Positions 17,893 through 27,584 of a stretch of DNA of 64,000 bases are shown one piece after another. Below the pieces are notes generated by a model, which was given only the letters and a program-made list of their open reading frames with translations, searched no databases and was not told the origin of the DNA. The position numbers and the translations under genes are program-made. How positions within the stretch are numbered: position 1 is the stretch's first letter; each line of letters starts with the position of its first letter. Source of the DNA: Methanospirillum purgamenti (GTDB lineage Archaea; Halobacteriota; Methanomicrobia; Methanomicrobiales; Methanospirillaceae); the NCBI RefSeq assembly GCF_018502485.1, contig NZ_CP075546.1. The stretch is one strand, 5' to 3'.

Positions 17893-18387
17893 ATGTCAGC
17901 TTCAAAAAGAATTTCTGGCAATTATCGAATCATCCTTGTAGCAGGAATTGGATTAGGGCTCACTGTCTTATTGTATCTCATCAACCAGGAGATACTAGCC
18001 GGCGTTGCGATCATTTTATTCGGAACGCTTCTTTTAGGAACGATGATCTCGGCAGATGCGGCAAAACATGCACGCCCCCTTATGCTTGCAAATCTTTCAG
18101 CAAATCATCGTGAAATAATTCTTGAAAATGCAGGAACAAAAGCAGCAGAGAAGATAGTTGTTACTGCAGCAGGGATAGAAAATCCATGGCATGTTGATAT
18201 TTTACAGCCAGATGAAACAACAAAACTTGCTCTTCCTACGATGGTCACCTCCCTTATCGTGGAAGTGACGTACCAGGCTCAGGATGGCGCCAGGAAAAGT
18301 AAAGCCTTCAGTCTTGGAAAGCAGGAACAAGAACAGGATATTTTCAAACCGGTCTTCCCGATATTTGGCTGGAAAGGAAAAGAATAA
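17893..18387 (+). CDS. Two-helix membrane protein of unknown function
   Basis: The 164-residue protein has two adjacent transmembrane helices (about residues 12-50) separated by a short NQE turn. A soluble C-terminal domain of about 100 residues follows (ILENAGTKAAEKIVVTAAG...), with a beta-sandwich-like strand pattern. The tail is charged and ends GWKGKE. The ATG starts only 11 nt after the tRNA-Ile gene on the same strand, so it may be read through from the tRNA promoter. It converges on the next gene with 4 bp between stops. I do not recognise the family. Confidence 0.65.
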   Translation: MSASKRISGNYRIILVAGIGLGLTVLLYLINQEILAGVAIILFGTLLLGTMISADAAKHARPLMLANLSANHREIILENAGTKAAEKIVVTAAGIENPWHVDILQPDETTKLALPTMVTSLIVEVTYQAQDGARKSKAFSLGKQEQEQDIFKPVFPIFGWKGKE

Positions 18388-18391
18388 AAAA

Positions 18392-18931
18392 TCAGATCGT
18401 TTCTTTGGATCTGATAAAGGCAATCGTTTTTTCAAGTGCAAAAAGCAATTCTTCCTGATTCGAGAGATATTGTTGCATTGCTTTATAGAGCATGAACATT
18501 GCCTCATACCCATACAGATCAATGACCTGGCGGGGGGTTATTTCTGCAAGATATGAGTCGATGATGAGCTCATCGGCGCTATACATTATCTCGTAAAATT
18601 TACCATCCTCACCAAGAAGACAAAATTGATCCTGGACAGAACGAGACATATTATCAGGGCGATAAAGTACCGGTTCAGCACTTTTACCCAAAATTATCAT
18701 CTTCAGAGGATAGTGTCGTGGATCATAAATTTCTCCCTGATTATCTTTTTTCCCTTTTTCGAGAAGTTCAATTCCGGTTTTTGAGATGACCTGAGTAATC
18801 TGGGATGCCATCTTTCCAAGTAATAATGCATCAAGATTTCTGATTTCTTCTGAATACGCATCAATTGACGTATCATGCAGGTTGATGATTTCAACCAGCC
18901 GGTTAAATCCTAGTTCAATGACTTCTTCCAT
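18392..18931 (-). CDS. Conserved hypothetical cytosolic protein
   Basis: The protein is 179 residues from ATG 18931; a TTG three codons upstream is the alternative. It is predicted soluble and mostly helical, with an N-terminal EEVIELGFNRLVEI, a central strand region (YPLKMIILGKSAEPVLYRPD) and a C-terminal helical segment rich in Q and L. No catalytic motif is visible. It follows the MiaB-like methylthiotransferase gene on the same strand with a 47-nt gap and may share its transcript. Function unknown. Confidence 0.6.
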   Translation of the reverse strand: MEEVIELGFNRLVEIINLHDTSIDAYSEEIRNLDALLLGKMASQITQVISKTGIELLEKGKKDNQGEIYDPRHYPLKMIILGKSAEPVLYRPDNMSRSVQDQFCLLGEDGKFYEIMYSADELIIDSYLAEITPRQVIDLYGYEAMFMLYKAMQQYLSNQEELLFALEKTIAFIRSKETI

Positions 18932-18978
18932 TGCAATCAATACCTATACGTCATCCGGACAGGCAAAGAACCGTCTGA

Positions 18979-20265
18979 TCAGTCCCTGACCAATTTACCG
19001 ATAAGATAATGAGGTGTACATCCGGTAATGGTTACCTGACAGACAGTCCCTAAAACCACTTCCTCCCTGATAACCACTCCTTCATACAAAGAAGAACGTG
19101 CCATTACAGAACCGGGTTTTAATTGCTCAGTGACAACAACCTGCAGAACTCTACCAATTTTTTTTGTGTTATCTATCAGGAGGGCAGCATAGGCTTCTTG
19201 AATTACTGCACGCGACCGATCTTTTCGAATCCGATCTGGAAGTTCTCCTATCCTGCTCATCCCGATTCCAGGCCTCCAGGAATAACGTGTGACATTGACC
19301 ATACCCGGTTTCATAAGGCGAAGAAGATCTAAGGTTTTTACATGGTCCTCTTCCGTTTCTCCTGGGAATCCCGTGATTATGTCGGTTGCAATCGTGATGT
19401 CTGGGATTTCTGACCGGAATGTTTCTAGGATGTGCAAAATATCCTTACGATGATACCCTCTCTCCATCAGATCCAACACCTGATCTGAACCTGACTGGAT
19501 TGGAAGGTGAAGGAATGAAAAAAACGGGCCATGTTTCATCGCCCGGGCAACATTTCCTGCTATCGGAAGAAGGGTTGCCGGATTCATCATACCAAGTCGC
19601 ACCTTACATCTGCCAAGGGATGATGGGAATTGTTCGAGGAGGGATGCAAGTGACATCTCATGGGTGTCACACCCATATGCAGAAAGATCCTGCCCGGCAA
19701 GACGGATCTCAACCGCTCCTCCCTCTGCACATGCAACAACCTGTGAAATGATCTCTTCAGGGGGAACACTCTGGATCTTTCCACGGGCACGACGGGTAAT
19801 ACAATACCTGCAAGAACCCATACAACCAGGTCCAACCTGAACAACCTGTACGGATCCTTTTCGTATATAGGGGATGTACACTGCGGCGTGATGAATTGAA
19901 TCTGGCATGATTACCCTGACTTCAGGGAACTGAGCAAGGATTTCCGGACGTGCCAGGGGAAGACATCCGGTAACATACACATCTTTGCCTGGATATGAAC
20001 CCATCTCCCTGATCATCTTCCGTTCAGTTGTACCAATGACAATGCATGTGTTCAGGACAATAGCATCAGCACTTTCAGGGTCAGTTACAATCCGGGAACC
20101 CAGATCTTCCAAAACTGTTGACAAAATATCTGAATCACCGGCATTATAGCAACACCCAAAGGTACGAATATGGACGAAACGGCCGGATAATCTCTCTTTC
20201 CAATGGTCATCTGACATAGGTCGTGCGTCTTCAGACCCCCCGGAAAAATGGTCAGAATTATTCAT
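18979..20265 (-). CDS. tRNA threonylcarbamoyladenosine methylthiotransferase (archaeal MiaB-like)
   Basis: The protein is about 428 residues with the three-domain layout of methylthiotransferases. The N-terminal UPF0004 domain opens VHIRTFGCCYNAGDSDIL. The radical SAM core has the cysteine triad in CMGSCRYC. A C-terminal TRAM domain begins near VVTEQLKPGSV. Archaeal members convert t6A37 to ms2t6A37 in ANN-decoding tRNAs. The GTG at 20277 and ATG 20217 are alternative starts. It diverges from the nad operon. Confidence 0.88.
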   Translation of the reverse strand: MNNSDHFSGGSEDARPMSDDHWKERLSGRFVHIRTFGCCYNAGDSDILSTVLEDLGSRIVTDPESADAIVLNTCIVIGTTERKMIREMGSYPGKDVYVTGCLPLARPEILAQFPEVRVIMPDSIHHAAVYIPYIRKGSVQVVQVGPGCMGSCRYCITRRARGKIQSVPPEEIISQVVACAEGGAVEIRLAGQDLSAYGCDTHEMSLASLLEQFPSSLGRCKVRLGMMNPATLLPIAGNVARAMKHGPFFSFLHLPIQSGSDQVLDLMERGYHRKDILHILETFRSEIPDITIATDIITGFPGETEEDHVKTLDLLRLMKPGMVNVTRYSWRPGIGMSRIGELPDRIRKDRSRAVIQEAYAALLIDNTKKIGRVLQVVVTEQLKPGSVMARSSLYEGVVIREEVVLGTVCQVTITGCTPHYLIGKLVRD

Positions 20266-20329
20266 GGACAGTTGCACTCATCATTCAGGAACCAAACGGC
20301 TTAAAAGATATTCTGCATATATGTAGGCA

Positions 20330-21088
20330 ATGGTCAGAATCGGGCTCCTCGGGTGTGGCAATGTTGGGAAAATTATAGCAACCCACCAGGATGGATTTAC
20401 GGTAGAGGCACTCTTTGACCGCCTCCCGGACCATGCAGAGGAACTGGCCCGGATATGTGGCGCCCCAGCTTTCTCAGATTTTCAGGAGTTTATATCCCAG
20501 GATTTTGATATCTGCGTAGAGGCTGCATCAGTTCTGGCGGTCAGGGAATATGCACCAAAGGTACTGGAGAATAGAAAAAATATCCTGATTCTTTCAGTTG
20601 GTGCCTTATCAGATTCATATTTTAGAAAAGTATTACTTCAAAAAGCACGGGACCATAATAAGAAGATCCACATTCCTAGCGGGGCTATCATGGGTCTTGA
20701 CAACCTCAAGGTTGGTCAGATAAGCAGGATCGAATCAGTGCTTCTCAGAACGACAAAGAGTCCGGAAAGTCTTGGACTTTCGGTTTCTTCAAAGACTCTT
20801 GTTTTCCGGGGAAAAGCAAATGAATGTGTCAAGCAGTTTCCAAAGAACATCAATGTTTCAGTTGCTCTGGCACTTGCGGCAGATCATGATGTAGATGTAG
20901 AACTCTGGGCAGACCCGGATGTAGATCGTAATATTCACGACATCCAGGTAACTGGTGAATTTGGAGAGGCGAATATTCGGATCGTCAATCATCCAAGTCC
21001 TGATAATCCTGCAACCAGCTACCTCGCAGCACTTTCAGTGCTTTCACTTTTAAAAAATCTTGACAGTCCCCTGGTGATTGGATCGTGA
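20330..21088 (+). CDS. nadX: L-aspartate dehydrogenase (NAD biosynthesis)
   Basis: The 252-residue protein has an N-terminal Rossmann motif (IGLLGCGNVGKII). The C-terminal domain contains HIPSGAIMGLDNLKV and ends near NPATSYLAALSVLSLLK, as in NadX. It oxidises L-aspartate to iminoaspartate with NAD(P)+, replacing NadB as the oxygen-independent first step of de novo NAD synthesis. It is the first gene of a nadX-nadA-nadC operon; its stop overlaps the GTG start of nadA (GTGA). Confidence 0.93.
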   Translation: MVRIGLLGCGNVGKIIATHQDGFTVEALFDRLPDHAEELARICGAPAFSDFQEFISQDFDICVEAASVLAVREYAPKVLENRKNILILSVGALSDSYFRKVLLQKARDHNKKIHIPSGAIMGLDNLKVGQISRIESVLLRTTKSPESLGLSVSSKTLVFRGKANECVKQFPKNINVSVALALAADHDVDVELWADPDVDRNIHDIQVTGEFGEANIRIVNHPSPDNPATSYLAALSVLSLLKNLDSPLVIGS

Positions 21089-21987
21089 CAAAGCGTAACC
21101 TGATAGCAGACGCTCTTCGCCTGAAAACTGAGCGAAAGGCACTCATACTGGCTCATAACTATCAACTTCCTGAAGTTCATGCGGTTGCAGATGTCATTGG
21201 CGATAGCCTTGAACTTGCTCTTGCAGCACAAAAAGCAACTGAACCAATCCTTGTTCTCTGCGGTGTGAGGTTCATGGCTGAAACAGCTCTCATCCTCAAT
21301 CCTGACCGGATGGTCCTGATGCCTGAGCCTGATGCAGGATGCCCGCTCGCAGACTTTTTAACCCCTGATGTTATACTGAGCACAAAAGCACAGTACCCGG
21401 ATGCTGCAGTGGTCGTGTATATCAACAGTACAGCTGCATGCAAGGCTGTTGCAGATTCTGTTTGTACATCAGGAAATGCTGTGCGGATTGTCAAGTCACT
21501 ACCACACCGGCAGATAATATTCGGGCCTGATACAAACCTCGCGTCGTATGTTCAATCTGTTCTTCCGGATAAGGAGATCATTCCCATCCCTGAAGGGGGA
21601 CATTGCTATGTGCACATGCAGTTTGATCCTGCAGATCTTACAGAGGTGAAATCCTCCGGGATTCAAATCATCGCTCACCCTGAATGCCCGCCACAAATCC
21701 GGGCACATGCAGATCATATCGCTTCCACCGGAAAAATGGCTGAAATAGCAAAGACTGGATCATCCTGGTATATCTGCACCGAGGTTGGAATGTTGGACCG
21801 GCTCGGCGAACTTTGTCCGGATCAGACATTTGTGGGGAATGAAAATGCATTATGTGCAGACATGAAAAAAACCACACTTCAGGAACTTGTTGTCTGCCTG
21901 CGTGACCTCACCGGACAGGTGCAGGTACCCCAGGAGATCATGGAAGGTGCCAGAAAATCTCTTGAATACATGTTACAGGTTCCATGA
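21085..21987 (+). CDS. nadA: Quinolinate synthase
   Basis: The 300-residue three-lobed [4Fe-4S] enzyme condenses iminoaspartate and dihydroxyacetone phosphate to quinolinate. AHNYQLPEVH, GDSLELALAA, VLCGVRFMAETA and GGHCYVHMQ are family signatures; cluster cysteines are expected in the LCGV region, the C-terminal PECPP region and near LCPDQTFVG. It starts with GTG overlapping the nadX stop and ends with an ATGA overlap into nadC. The length is normal for the archaeal form. Confidence 0.95.
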   Translation: MTKRNLIADALRLKTERKALILAHNYQLPEVHAVADVIGDSLELALAAQKATEPILVLCGVRFMAETALILNPDRMVLMPEPDAGCPLADFLTPDVILSTKAQYPDAAVVVYINSTAACKAVADSVCTSGNAVRIVKSLPHRQIIFGPDTNLASYVQSVLPDKEIIPIPEGGHCYVHMQFDPADLTEVKSSGIQIIAHPECPPQIRAHADHIASTGKMAEIAKTGSSWYICTEVGMLDRLGELCPDQTFVGNENALCADMKKTTLQELVVCLRDLTGQVQVPQEIMEGARKSLEYMLQVP

Positions 21988-22832
21988 TATTTCCGGACAT
22001 TCCCCTCTCAAAACTTATCTCATTTGTCGAAGAGGACAGCCAGTTTGGAGATATTACATCAAATGCAGTTATTGAACCACAATCATGTACTGCAGTGGTA
22101 TCAACCAGACAACACGTGGTTCTCGCAGGGATTGCAGAGTGTGTCAGATTGTCAGAATGGTATGGGCTATCCATTAAAAAATCGGGTGCTGATGGAACAC
22201 CATATATGGCTGGTGATGTTATTCTGGAGATATATGGATCTGCACATACCATCCTGCTCCTTGAGCGGACACTACTCAACATCCTGGGAAGGATGAGCGG
22301 AATTGCAACACAGACCAGAACCTTGCAGGACGTGGTCAGATCAATCAATCCAAAGTGTAAGATTACTGCAACCAGAAAAACAGCACCAGGCCTTCGCCTG
22401 ATGGACAAAAAGGCAGCCATGATTGGCGGAGCTGATCCACACCGGTTCTCACTTTCTGATGCAGTCCTGATCAAAGATAATCACCGGGTACTTGTCAGGG
22501 TGGATGAAGCAGTCAGACGAGCCAGGTCTGCGGGAGCATATCACCGGATTGAAGCTGAAGCTGATACCATTGATGATGCTCTCATGATAGCAGAAGCGGG
22601 TGCGGACATCATCCTTCTTGACAATATGGCTCCTGCTGAGGTTGAACAGACCCTTGTTCTTCTAAAAGAAAAAGGAGTTCGCGATAAGGTCGTGATTGAG
22701 GTATCCGGAGGGATCACCGGAGAGAATCTTGCTTCCTATGCTCCCCTCGCGATTGACAGGATTTCTATGGGATCACTTACACATTCCATCACCAACGCAG
22801 ATTTCTCTCTTGATATCATGAAACAAGCGTGA
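21984..22832 (+). CDS. nadC: Nicotinate-nucleotide pyrophosphorylase (quinolinate phosphoribosyltransferase)
   Basis: The 282-residue enzyme converts quinolinate and PRPP to nicotinate mononucleotide. It contains FGDITSNAVI, ERTLLNILGRMSGIAT, ATRKTAPGLRLMDK, LIKDNH, EAEADTIDDA, IILLDNM, and the terminal DRISMGSLTHS, all expected PRPP and quinolinate-binding elements. It is the last gene of the nad operon and overlaps the convergent OB-fold gene by 17 bp. Confidence 0.95.
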   Translation: MIFPDIPLSKLISFVEEDSQFGDITSNAVIEPQSCTAVVSTRQHVVLAGIAECVRLSEWYGLSIKKSGADGTPYMAGDVILEIYGSAHTILLLERTLLNILGRMSGIATQTRTLQDVVRSINPKCKITATRKTAPGLRLMDKKAAMIGGADPHRFSLSDAVLIKDNHRVLVRVDEAVRRARSAGAYHRIEAEADTIDDALMIAEAGADIILLDNMAPAEVEQTLVLLKEKGVRDKVVIEVSGGITGENLASYAPLAIDRISMGSLTHSITNADFSLDIMKQA

Positions 22833-23184
22833 TGTCATCAGCCTCTTCGACAAGGATCTCTTCTTTTCCTTTCCAGTGCTGGATTGCCCCGATTATTTTA
22901 ATCCGGTTCCCTTCCTGGATATCAGGGATCCCTCCTACAGAAGCTGGAATGAATATACTGACACCAGAGACATCGAGGATCTGGCTTCCCCCAGCGGCAT
23001 GATATACTGAACCGATTACCCCCTCAAACCGGACAAGGGTTCCATCTGCCATTCCCGGTGTATATTCTTTTGAAAATTGTTCTTTACCCATACCATCAAG
23101 CAGGACAGTTCCTGCCAGACAGACCACTATAACCAGAAGCAGGATGGCAACAGCAAGTTTCTCCTGACTTTGAAACACCAGCAT
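22816..23184 (-). CDS. Membrane-anchored OB-fold protein
   Basis: The 122-residue protein has an N-terminal transmembrane helix (LAVAILLLVIVVCLAGTVLL). A compact five-stranded OB-type domain follows, with segments LVRFEGVIGSVYH, LDVSGVSIFIP and GNRIKIIGAIQHWKGKEEILV. This layout resembles archaeal proteins labelled tRNA-anti or nucleic-acid-binding OB-fold, but a membrane anchor with an external OB domain argues against nucleic acid as ligand. It is convergent with nadC (17-bp overlap). Function unknown. Confidence 0.65.
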   Translation of the reverse strand: MLVFQSQEKLAVAILLLVIVVCLAGTVLLDGMGKEQFSKEYTPGMADGTLVRFEGVIGSVYHAAGGSQILDVSGVSIFIPASVGGIPDIQEGNRIKIIGAIQHWKGKEEILVEEADDITLVS

Positions 23185-23276
23185 CCCCAGTTGGTTACCC
23201 TTTCTTGCGTATGAGAGCTGGTTTTCAGGTGTTGACCAAGAGGCTTTGATATGATCACCTGCAGATAGAATAAGGA

Positions 23277-24536
23277 ATGAATACCATCCTGATTTTCATC
23301 ATCGTGATGGTGGCAATATCTGTAATTGGATTCCGGTTCAGACTTCCACCATTTTTTACCCTCGTTGGTGGGGCGGTTGCTTTTGGTCTCATGATCGGGA
23401 CTGCCCCGGACACGGTCTTCCAGCAGGTTGCAATGGGATGTGGCAGCATCTTTAACAGCCTTGGTATACCAATCCTCGCTGGTTCAGTTATTGCTAAATA
23501 CCTGTCTGAACAAGGGCTTATTCAGCAGATTGTATCTGACCTTCGGACATTATTAAAAAGACCACCGACTCTGTCTGGTATAGCAGGATACCTGATTGCT
23601 GTTCCTTCAACCTGTCCGATAACTGCGTTTATCATTCTGACTCCGGTGATCGAGTTTTTCACATCAGATGAACGAAAACGTTCACTCCTTATCTACCTTG
23701 TTGCGATTGGATCAGTCCTTGGAGTGGCATATGTATATCCGACTCCTGTAACATACACGCTTTTTGATGCATTTGCTCCGGATTTTTCACCCCTAATCTA
23801 TAACCTCGTTGCAATACCACTCTCACTCGCTTTTATCGGTAGTATGATCTGGTATGTCAGGAGACAGTGTAATTTTGCTGACATAACAAGCGAACAGATA
23901 GGATATAAAAGAGAGGAGGGAACACTTCACCTTCGGGCATGGGCCCCGTTCCTAGTGATCCTGCTCGCAATTCCAGTAGGTTATATGCTTCTCGGGCTCA
24001 CTCATGCAGGACTTCTTCAATTTATCATGCTTGCCGGAATGGCTACCGCTGTTGCTACTGCAAAGCCTGATATCCGATGGACCGGGTGGGTGCTTGGAGC
24101 AAAGCATGGTGGTGTGGTCATCTTTGATATCTGTGGTGCCGGAGCACTTGGATTCATTATTCAGCAGAGCAGTTTTCCAGCGGATGCATCCATTCTGCTC
24201 GCATCTTCACTCCCGATATTCCTGTTCCCCTTTGTCCTTGCAGCCCTTATTCAGACAGCCCAAGGATCACGCATTGTGACATCGTACCTGACTGCCCAGG
24301 TACTTGCAACAACAGTAATTCCATCCATGTTAAATCCACTGGCCCTTTTTTTAATGATCATCGGAGGAGCGGGGCTTATCTGTTTTGTAACAGATCCCTA
24401 TTTCTGGCTCTTACACAGAACTACGGGTGATGACGTTAAAACGGTCTTTAAGAGATATACGGTGCCTCAAATTATCTTTGGGTGTGCAACATACGTCATC
24501 GCTCTTCTCATCCAATTTTTAATGCCGGTCCGATAA
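23277..24536 (+). CDS. GntP-family permease
   Basis: The 419-residue integral membrane protein has about 12 helices. The repeated pattern (GCGSIFNSLGIPILAGSVIAKYL, VPSTCPITAFIILTPVIEF) and TAQVLATTV place it in the GntP/ion-transporter-like group, whose characterised members import gluconate or related sugar acids by proton symport. A methanogen has no known gluconate catabolism, so the substrate is open. It stands alone between the nad genes and the thioredoxin-like gene. Confidence 0.75.
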   Translation: MNTILIFIIVMVAISVIGFRFRLPPFFTLVGGAVAFGLMIGTAPDTVFQQVAMGCGSIFNSLGIPILAGSVIAKYLSEQGLIQQIVSDLRTLLKRPPTLSGIAGYLIAVPSTCPITAFIILTPVIEFFTSDERKRSLLIYLVAIGSVLGVAYVYPTPVTYTLFDAFAPDFSPLIYNLVAIPLSLAFIGSMIWYVRRQCNFADITSEQIGYKREEGTLHLRAWAPFLVILLAIPVGYMLLGLTHAGLLQFIMLAGMATAVATAKPDIRWTGWVLGAKHGGVVIFDICGAGALGFIIQQSSFPADASILLASSLPIFLFPFVLAALIQTAQGSRIVTSYLTAQVLATTVIPSMLNPLALFLMIIGGAGLICFVTDPYFWLLHRTTGDDVKTVFKRYTVPQIIFGCATYVIALLIQFLMPVR

Positions 24537-24599
24537 AGAACACACATTTTTTTCATTTCTCCTTGAAGTATATGAACCAGAAACCTCAGAAGTTTCTTT

Positions 24600-25166
24600 A
24601 TGCATCATAACCGGACAATACTCCCGGTCATTATTGGGATCCTCATTGGAACCCTCCTTTGTACAGGGTGCCTGGCAAGTGAGGAGCCAGTCGTACCACA
24701 GGTTGCAAACTCCGAAACAGCATCTCCTGAACTTGCGTGGATCACAACCTCCATGACCAATGTTGCAACCGGAGAACGGTTTACCATAAAAGATCTTACA
24801 GAGTTGGGAAAGCCGGTCATCATCCATAGTTTTGCCATCTGGTGTCCAGGATGTTCCATGCAACTTTTGGAGTCAACAAAACTTCAGACAGCATACCCGG
24901 ACTCATACACCGTGGTTGCCCTGGATGTTGATCCTAACGACAACTTGGATAAGGTAAAACGCCACCAGGAATCAAATAAATTTAAAGGTATTTTCACTGC
25001 CACCCCGACTGATGCAACGAGAAGTCTGATTAATGCCTATGGACCGGGTTTTATTCAGTCAATACCTCAGACCATTATCATTTGCGGCAAGACTGCCACC
25101 TATCTTGAAGATGGCGTATTCAGTGCAGATACCCTGAAACGTGCTGCTGATGAATTGTGTTCATAA
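24600..25166 (+). CDS. Thioredoxin-like (TlpA/redoxin) lipoprotein
   Basis: The 188-residue protein has a signal peptide with a lipobox-like LLCTGC (lipidatable Cys24). The thioredoxin fold has its active site in WCPGC (Cys82 and Cys85), followed by VALDVDPNDNLDKV and the cis-Pro region SIPQTIIICG. It should act outside the membrane as a thiol-disulfide reductant or oxidant. It is directly followed by a CcdA-like gene, which would shuttle electrons to it from cytosolic thiols. Confidence 0.82.
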   Translation: MHHNRTILPVIIGILIGTLLCTGCLASEEPVVPQVANSETASPELAWITTSMTNVATGERFTIKDLTELGKPVIIHSFAIWCPGCSMQLLESTKLQTAYPDSYTVVALDVDPNDNLDKVKRHQESNKFKGIFTATPTDATRSLINAYGPGFIQSIPQTIIICGKTATYLEDGVFSADTLKRAADELCS

Positions 25167-25171
25167 TATCC

Positions 25172-25846
25172 ATGGATATCACACCTGAAACCTGGATTAT
25201 CTCTTTTCTTGCCGGACTATACACACCGCTGGGGGCTATGTGTGTTCTACCCCTTTACCCCGGATATCTAGCATTTTTGGCAGGAAGAACGAAAACAGGA
25301 GGGAGTTCTACCCTCACCCTCGGTGTTGCTGTAACCGGAGGTGTACTCCTGGCAATGTTCTCCTTTGGACTACTTTTTGTTTCAATTTTAAAAGTTTCAA
25401 CAGGAGATGTACTGGAAATCCTGGGACCTGCCATATACCTGATCCTTGCCATCATGAGCGTTGCAATGATCGCAGGATTTGATATTGGCAGGTTTTTTCC
25501 CATGATATCAACACCGGTGGGAAGAACACCCTACATTACAGCAACCTTGTTTGGAGCATTTTTCGGTCTTGTCGCATTACCGTGCAATCCAGGATCAATT
25601 ATATTGTTGTTTGCAATTTCTGCAACCACAGCAGACTTTATTGCAAATTTCATCAACTTTGTTCTTTTTGGATTTGGAATGGCAAGCCCGCTCCTTTTGC
25701 TTTCATTCCTGTCTATGGAAAAAAGCAGGACTTTTATCAGCTTCTTTACTCACCATCACATGAGTATCAACCGTATTGCAGGAGTATTGATGCTGATAGT
25801 TGCCCTGTATTACCTGATATTTGTGTTCCTTCTGGAACACATCTGA
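25172..25846 (+). CDS. ccdA: CcdA-family transmembrane electron transfer protein
   Basis: The protein is about 224 residues with six membrane helices. It shows LYTPLGAMCVLPLYPGYLAFLAGR at the N-terminal redox helix and ALPCNPGSI later, both matching the CcdA/DsbD Cys-Pro motifs. It moves reducing equivalents across the membrane to the TlpA-like partner encoded just upstream. ATG 25172 is used; a GTG at 25157 inside the previous gene is possible, and neither has a clear ribosome site. It converges on the next gene with 1 bp between stops. Confidence 0.83.
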   Translation: MDITPETWIISFLAGLYTPLGAMCVLPLYPGYLAFLAGRTKTGGSSTLTLGVAVTGGVLLAMFSFGLLFVSILKVSTGDVLEILGPAIYLILAIMSVAMIAGFDIGRFFPMISTPVGRTPYITATLFGAFFGLVALPCNPGSIILLFAISATTADFIANFINFVLFGFGMASPLLLLSFLSMEKSRTFISFFTHHHMSINRIAGVLMLIVALYYLIFVFLLEHI

Positions 25847-25847
25847 T

Positions 25848-27536
25848 TTACCGATGATGCCGGCGATACAGGATTATTAAAAAGATCATCACACCTACAA
25901 GAGCCATCATCTGAATCACTCCGGTATTATTCATAGCAGACGAAGAATCACCCGCCTGTCCGGATGCTCTTTTCCCTGACCAGTCAATGAGAAATACCGA
26001 TGCAAAATATGAGGCTGCTTCTGTGCTTTGGATAATAACTCCGGCTTCACGATTAAAACAGGCAGAGTTTTCATTCCAGTTCATACTAGATACCAGCACG
26101 TGATCATCAGCGATAACTCCTTTTGTGTGAACTTTGAGTAGACCTGTTCGTTCTGGATAAAGTATCTTAGCCTGAAGGGAGAGATTCTCTCGTGCAGCAA
26201 GGGTTTGTAGACTGGTTACCATCTCATCATTGTCATTCTCATCTTCAACATTGTAGTAATACCCGTCCAGAAGAATCCTGACATCTACTCCGCGTCGTGC
26301 AGCCTGAACTGCTGCTGTAAGGAACGGATTTGTCTCGTTACCGGGATAATCAGTAATATATGCCTGCTCAATCCACACCCTGCGATTGCTCTGGTTTATC
26401 ATATCTGCAATCAGGATGCTTGTATCCGGTGAAAAAACAGGAGTAATTTGAGCATCTGAAAATTCCTGTGGAGTAAATATCGGACTGTAAGGGTCAACAA
26501 CCGGTTTGTCTGTTGGACCAGGGCGACCTTCAGCAGTATTCACTCCTGGACCATCAGAGTCATCGTGAAAAACCTGTGCGAAATATTCTGCTAAATCTGG
26601 TGAAGTCAGGAGTACACCCCACCCCCGATTCCCTGCATATCCTGCATGGGGGAATGAATGTTCTTTAAAATTCTCAGTTGTTACAAAAATCAGGGAGGAG
26701 TCTATCACGAGGTACTTGGCATGATCATACCGGTATGGGGCATGATCCTCTCCGTCCCCTTCCATAATTCTCACATCTGCACCGGCTTGTATCAGATCAT
26801 GGATGATGGGAAATTCTTCTGGAGGTATACCACCAACCGGCCCTCCTTCAAGAAGAACCGTTACAGATACACCCCGGTGCTGTGCATCACAGAGAAGTTT
26901 CGCAAGACCTGGGTCTGTGAATTCATAGATATTGAGGAGAATAGTCTCGTTTGCGTGGTGAATAGACTCTTCCAGGACTTTTCGTGAACAATCAGGTGAG
27001 ACAAAAGCAACCCCGGAGATATTGTGGAATGTCTGTGGGACGATCCTGCTTCCTCCTGCCATAAGCACCCGTTCATCCCATCTCCCATCCGATGAACAGA
27101 CATGTATCTGCCCTTTCCTGGGTTTGAATGTCCCGGGCCATGAGACTGAATCATGGATAACACCCTGTGAGGTTAGGGTTAATTCATCCTTTTTGTTGGC
27201 TAATTGAAATTTCCCCAGTAATGACACCTGAGAGACAGCGGGAGTGGTATCGATGATCTCAAAGTCCGGGTAATGGCCCCAGACTTGTTTGTAACTCTCG
27301 CCATTGTGCGCGATAGTACACCTTTTCACAGCATTATCAGCAGGGACGAATGAAATCGTTCCTTCACCATCAGATAATTCACATTGTGCAGGTACACTAC
27401 CCCATCCAATGGTCACATACTCATCTTCATCCCCTTTTATCCATGTATCAGGATATACCTCAAGAATAGAGATACCAGCAGATGCAGAAACCACACAGAA
27501 CGCACACAATACAAAGGTAAGGAAAGGACGATACAT
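25848..27536 (-). CDS. Secreted phospholipase D-like protein with lamin-tail-like N-terminus
   Basis: The 562-residue protein has a signal peptide and a beta-rich N-terminal domain of about 130 residues resembling a lamin-tail domain (EVYPDT, DEYVTI, SWPGT). Two PLDc_2 domains follow with HxKxxxxD motifs HAKYLVID and HTKGVIAD. A C-terminal membrane helix ends in RRHHR. The two HKD motifs would form one phosphodiesterase site outside the cell, acting on phospholipid or DNA. The first motif lacks the usual following Gly-Ser-x-Asn (it reads VTTENF). Substrate unknown. Confidence 0.82.
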   Translation of the reverse strand: MYRPFLTFVLCAFCVVSASAGISILEVYPDTWIKGDEDEYVTIGWGSVPAQCELSDGEGTISFVPADNAVKRCTIAHNGESYKQVWGHYPDFEIIDTTPAVSQVSLLGKFQLANKKDELTLTSQGVIHDSVSWPGTFKPRKGQIHVCSSDGRWDERVLMAGGSRIVPQTFHNISGVAFVSPDCSRKVLEESIHHANETILLNIYEFTDPGLAKLLCDAQHRGVSVTVLLEGGPVGGIPPEEFPIIHDLIQAGADVRIMEGDGEDHAPYRYDHAKYLVIDSSLIFVTTENFKEHSFPHAGYAGNRGWGVLLTSPDLAEYFAQVFHDDSDGPGVNTAEGRPGPTDKPVVDPYSPIFTPQEFSDAQITPVFSPDTSILIADMINQSNRRVWIEQAYITDYPGNETNPFLTAAVQAARRGVDVRILLDGYYYNVEDENDNDEMVTSLQTLAARENLSLQAKILYPERTGLLKVHTKGVIADDHVLVSSMNWNENSACFNREAGVIIQSTEAASYFASVFLIDWSGKRASGQAGDSSSAMNNTGVIQMMALVGVMIFLIILYRRHHR

Positions 27537-27584
27537 GGGGATCAGGGTTTATTGATCACCGGTACATGAAGGTACTGAATTGTG

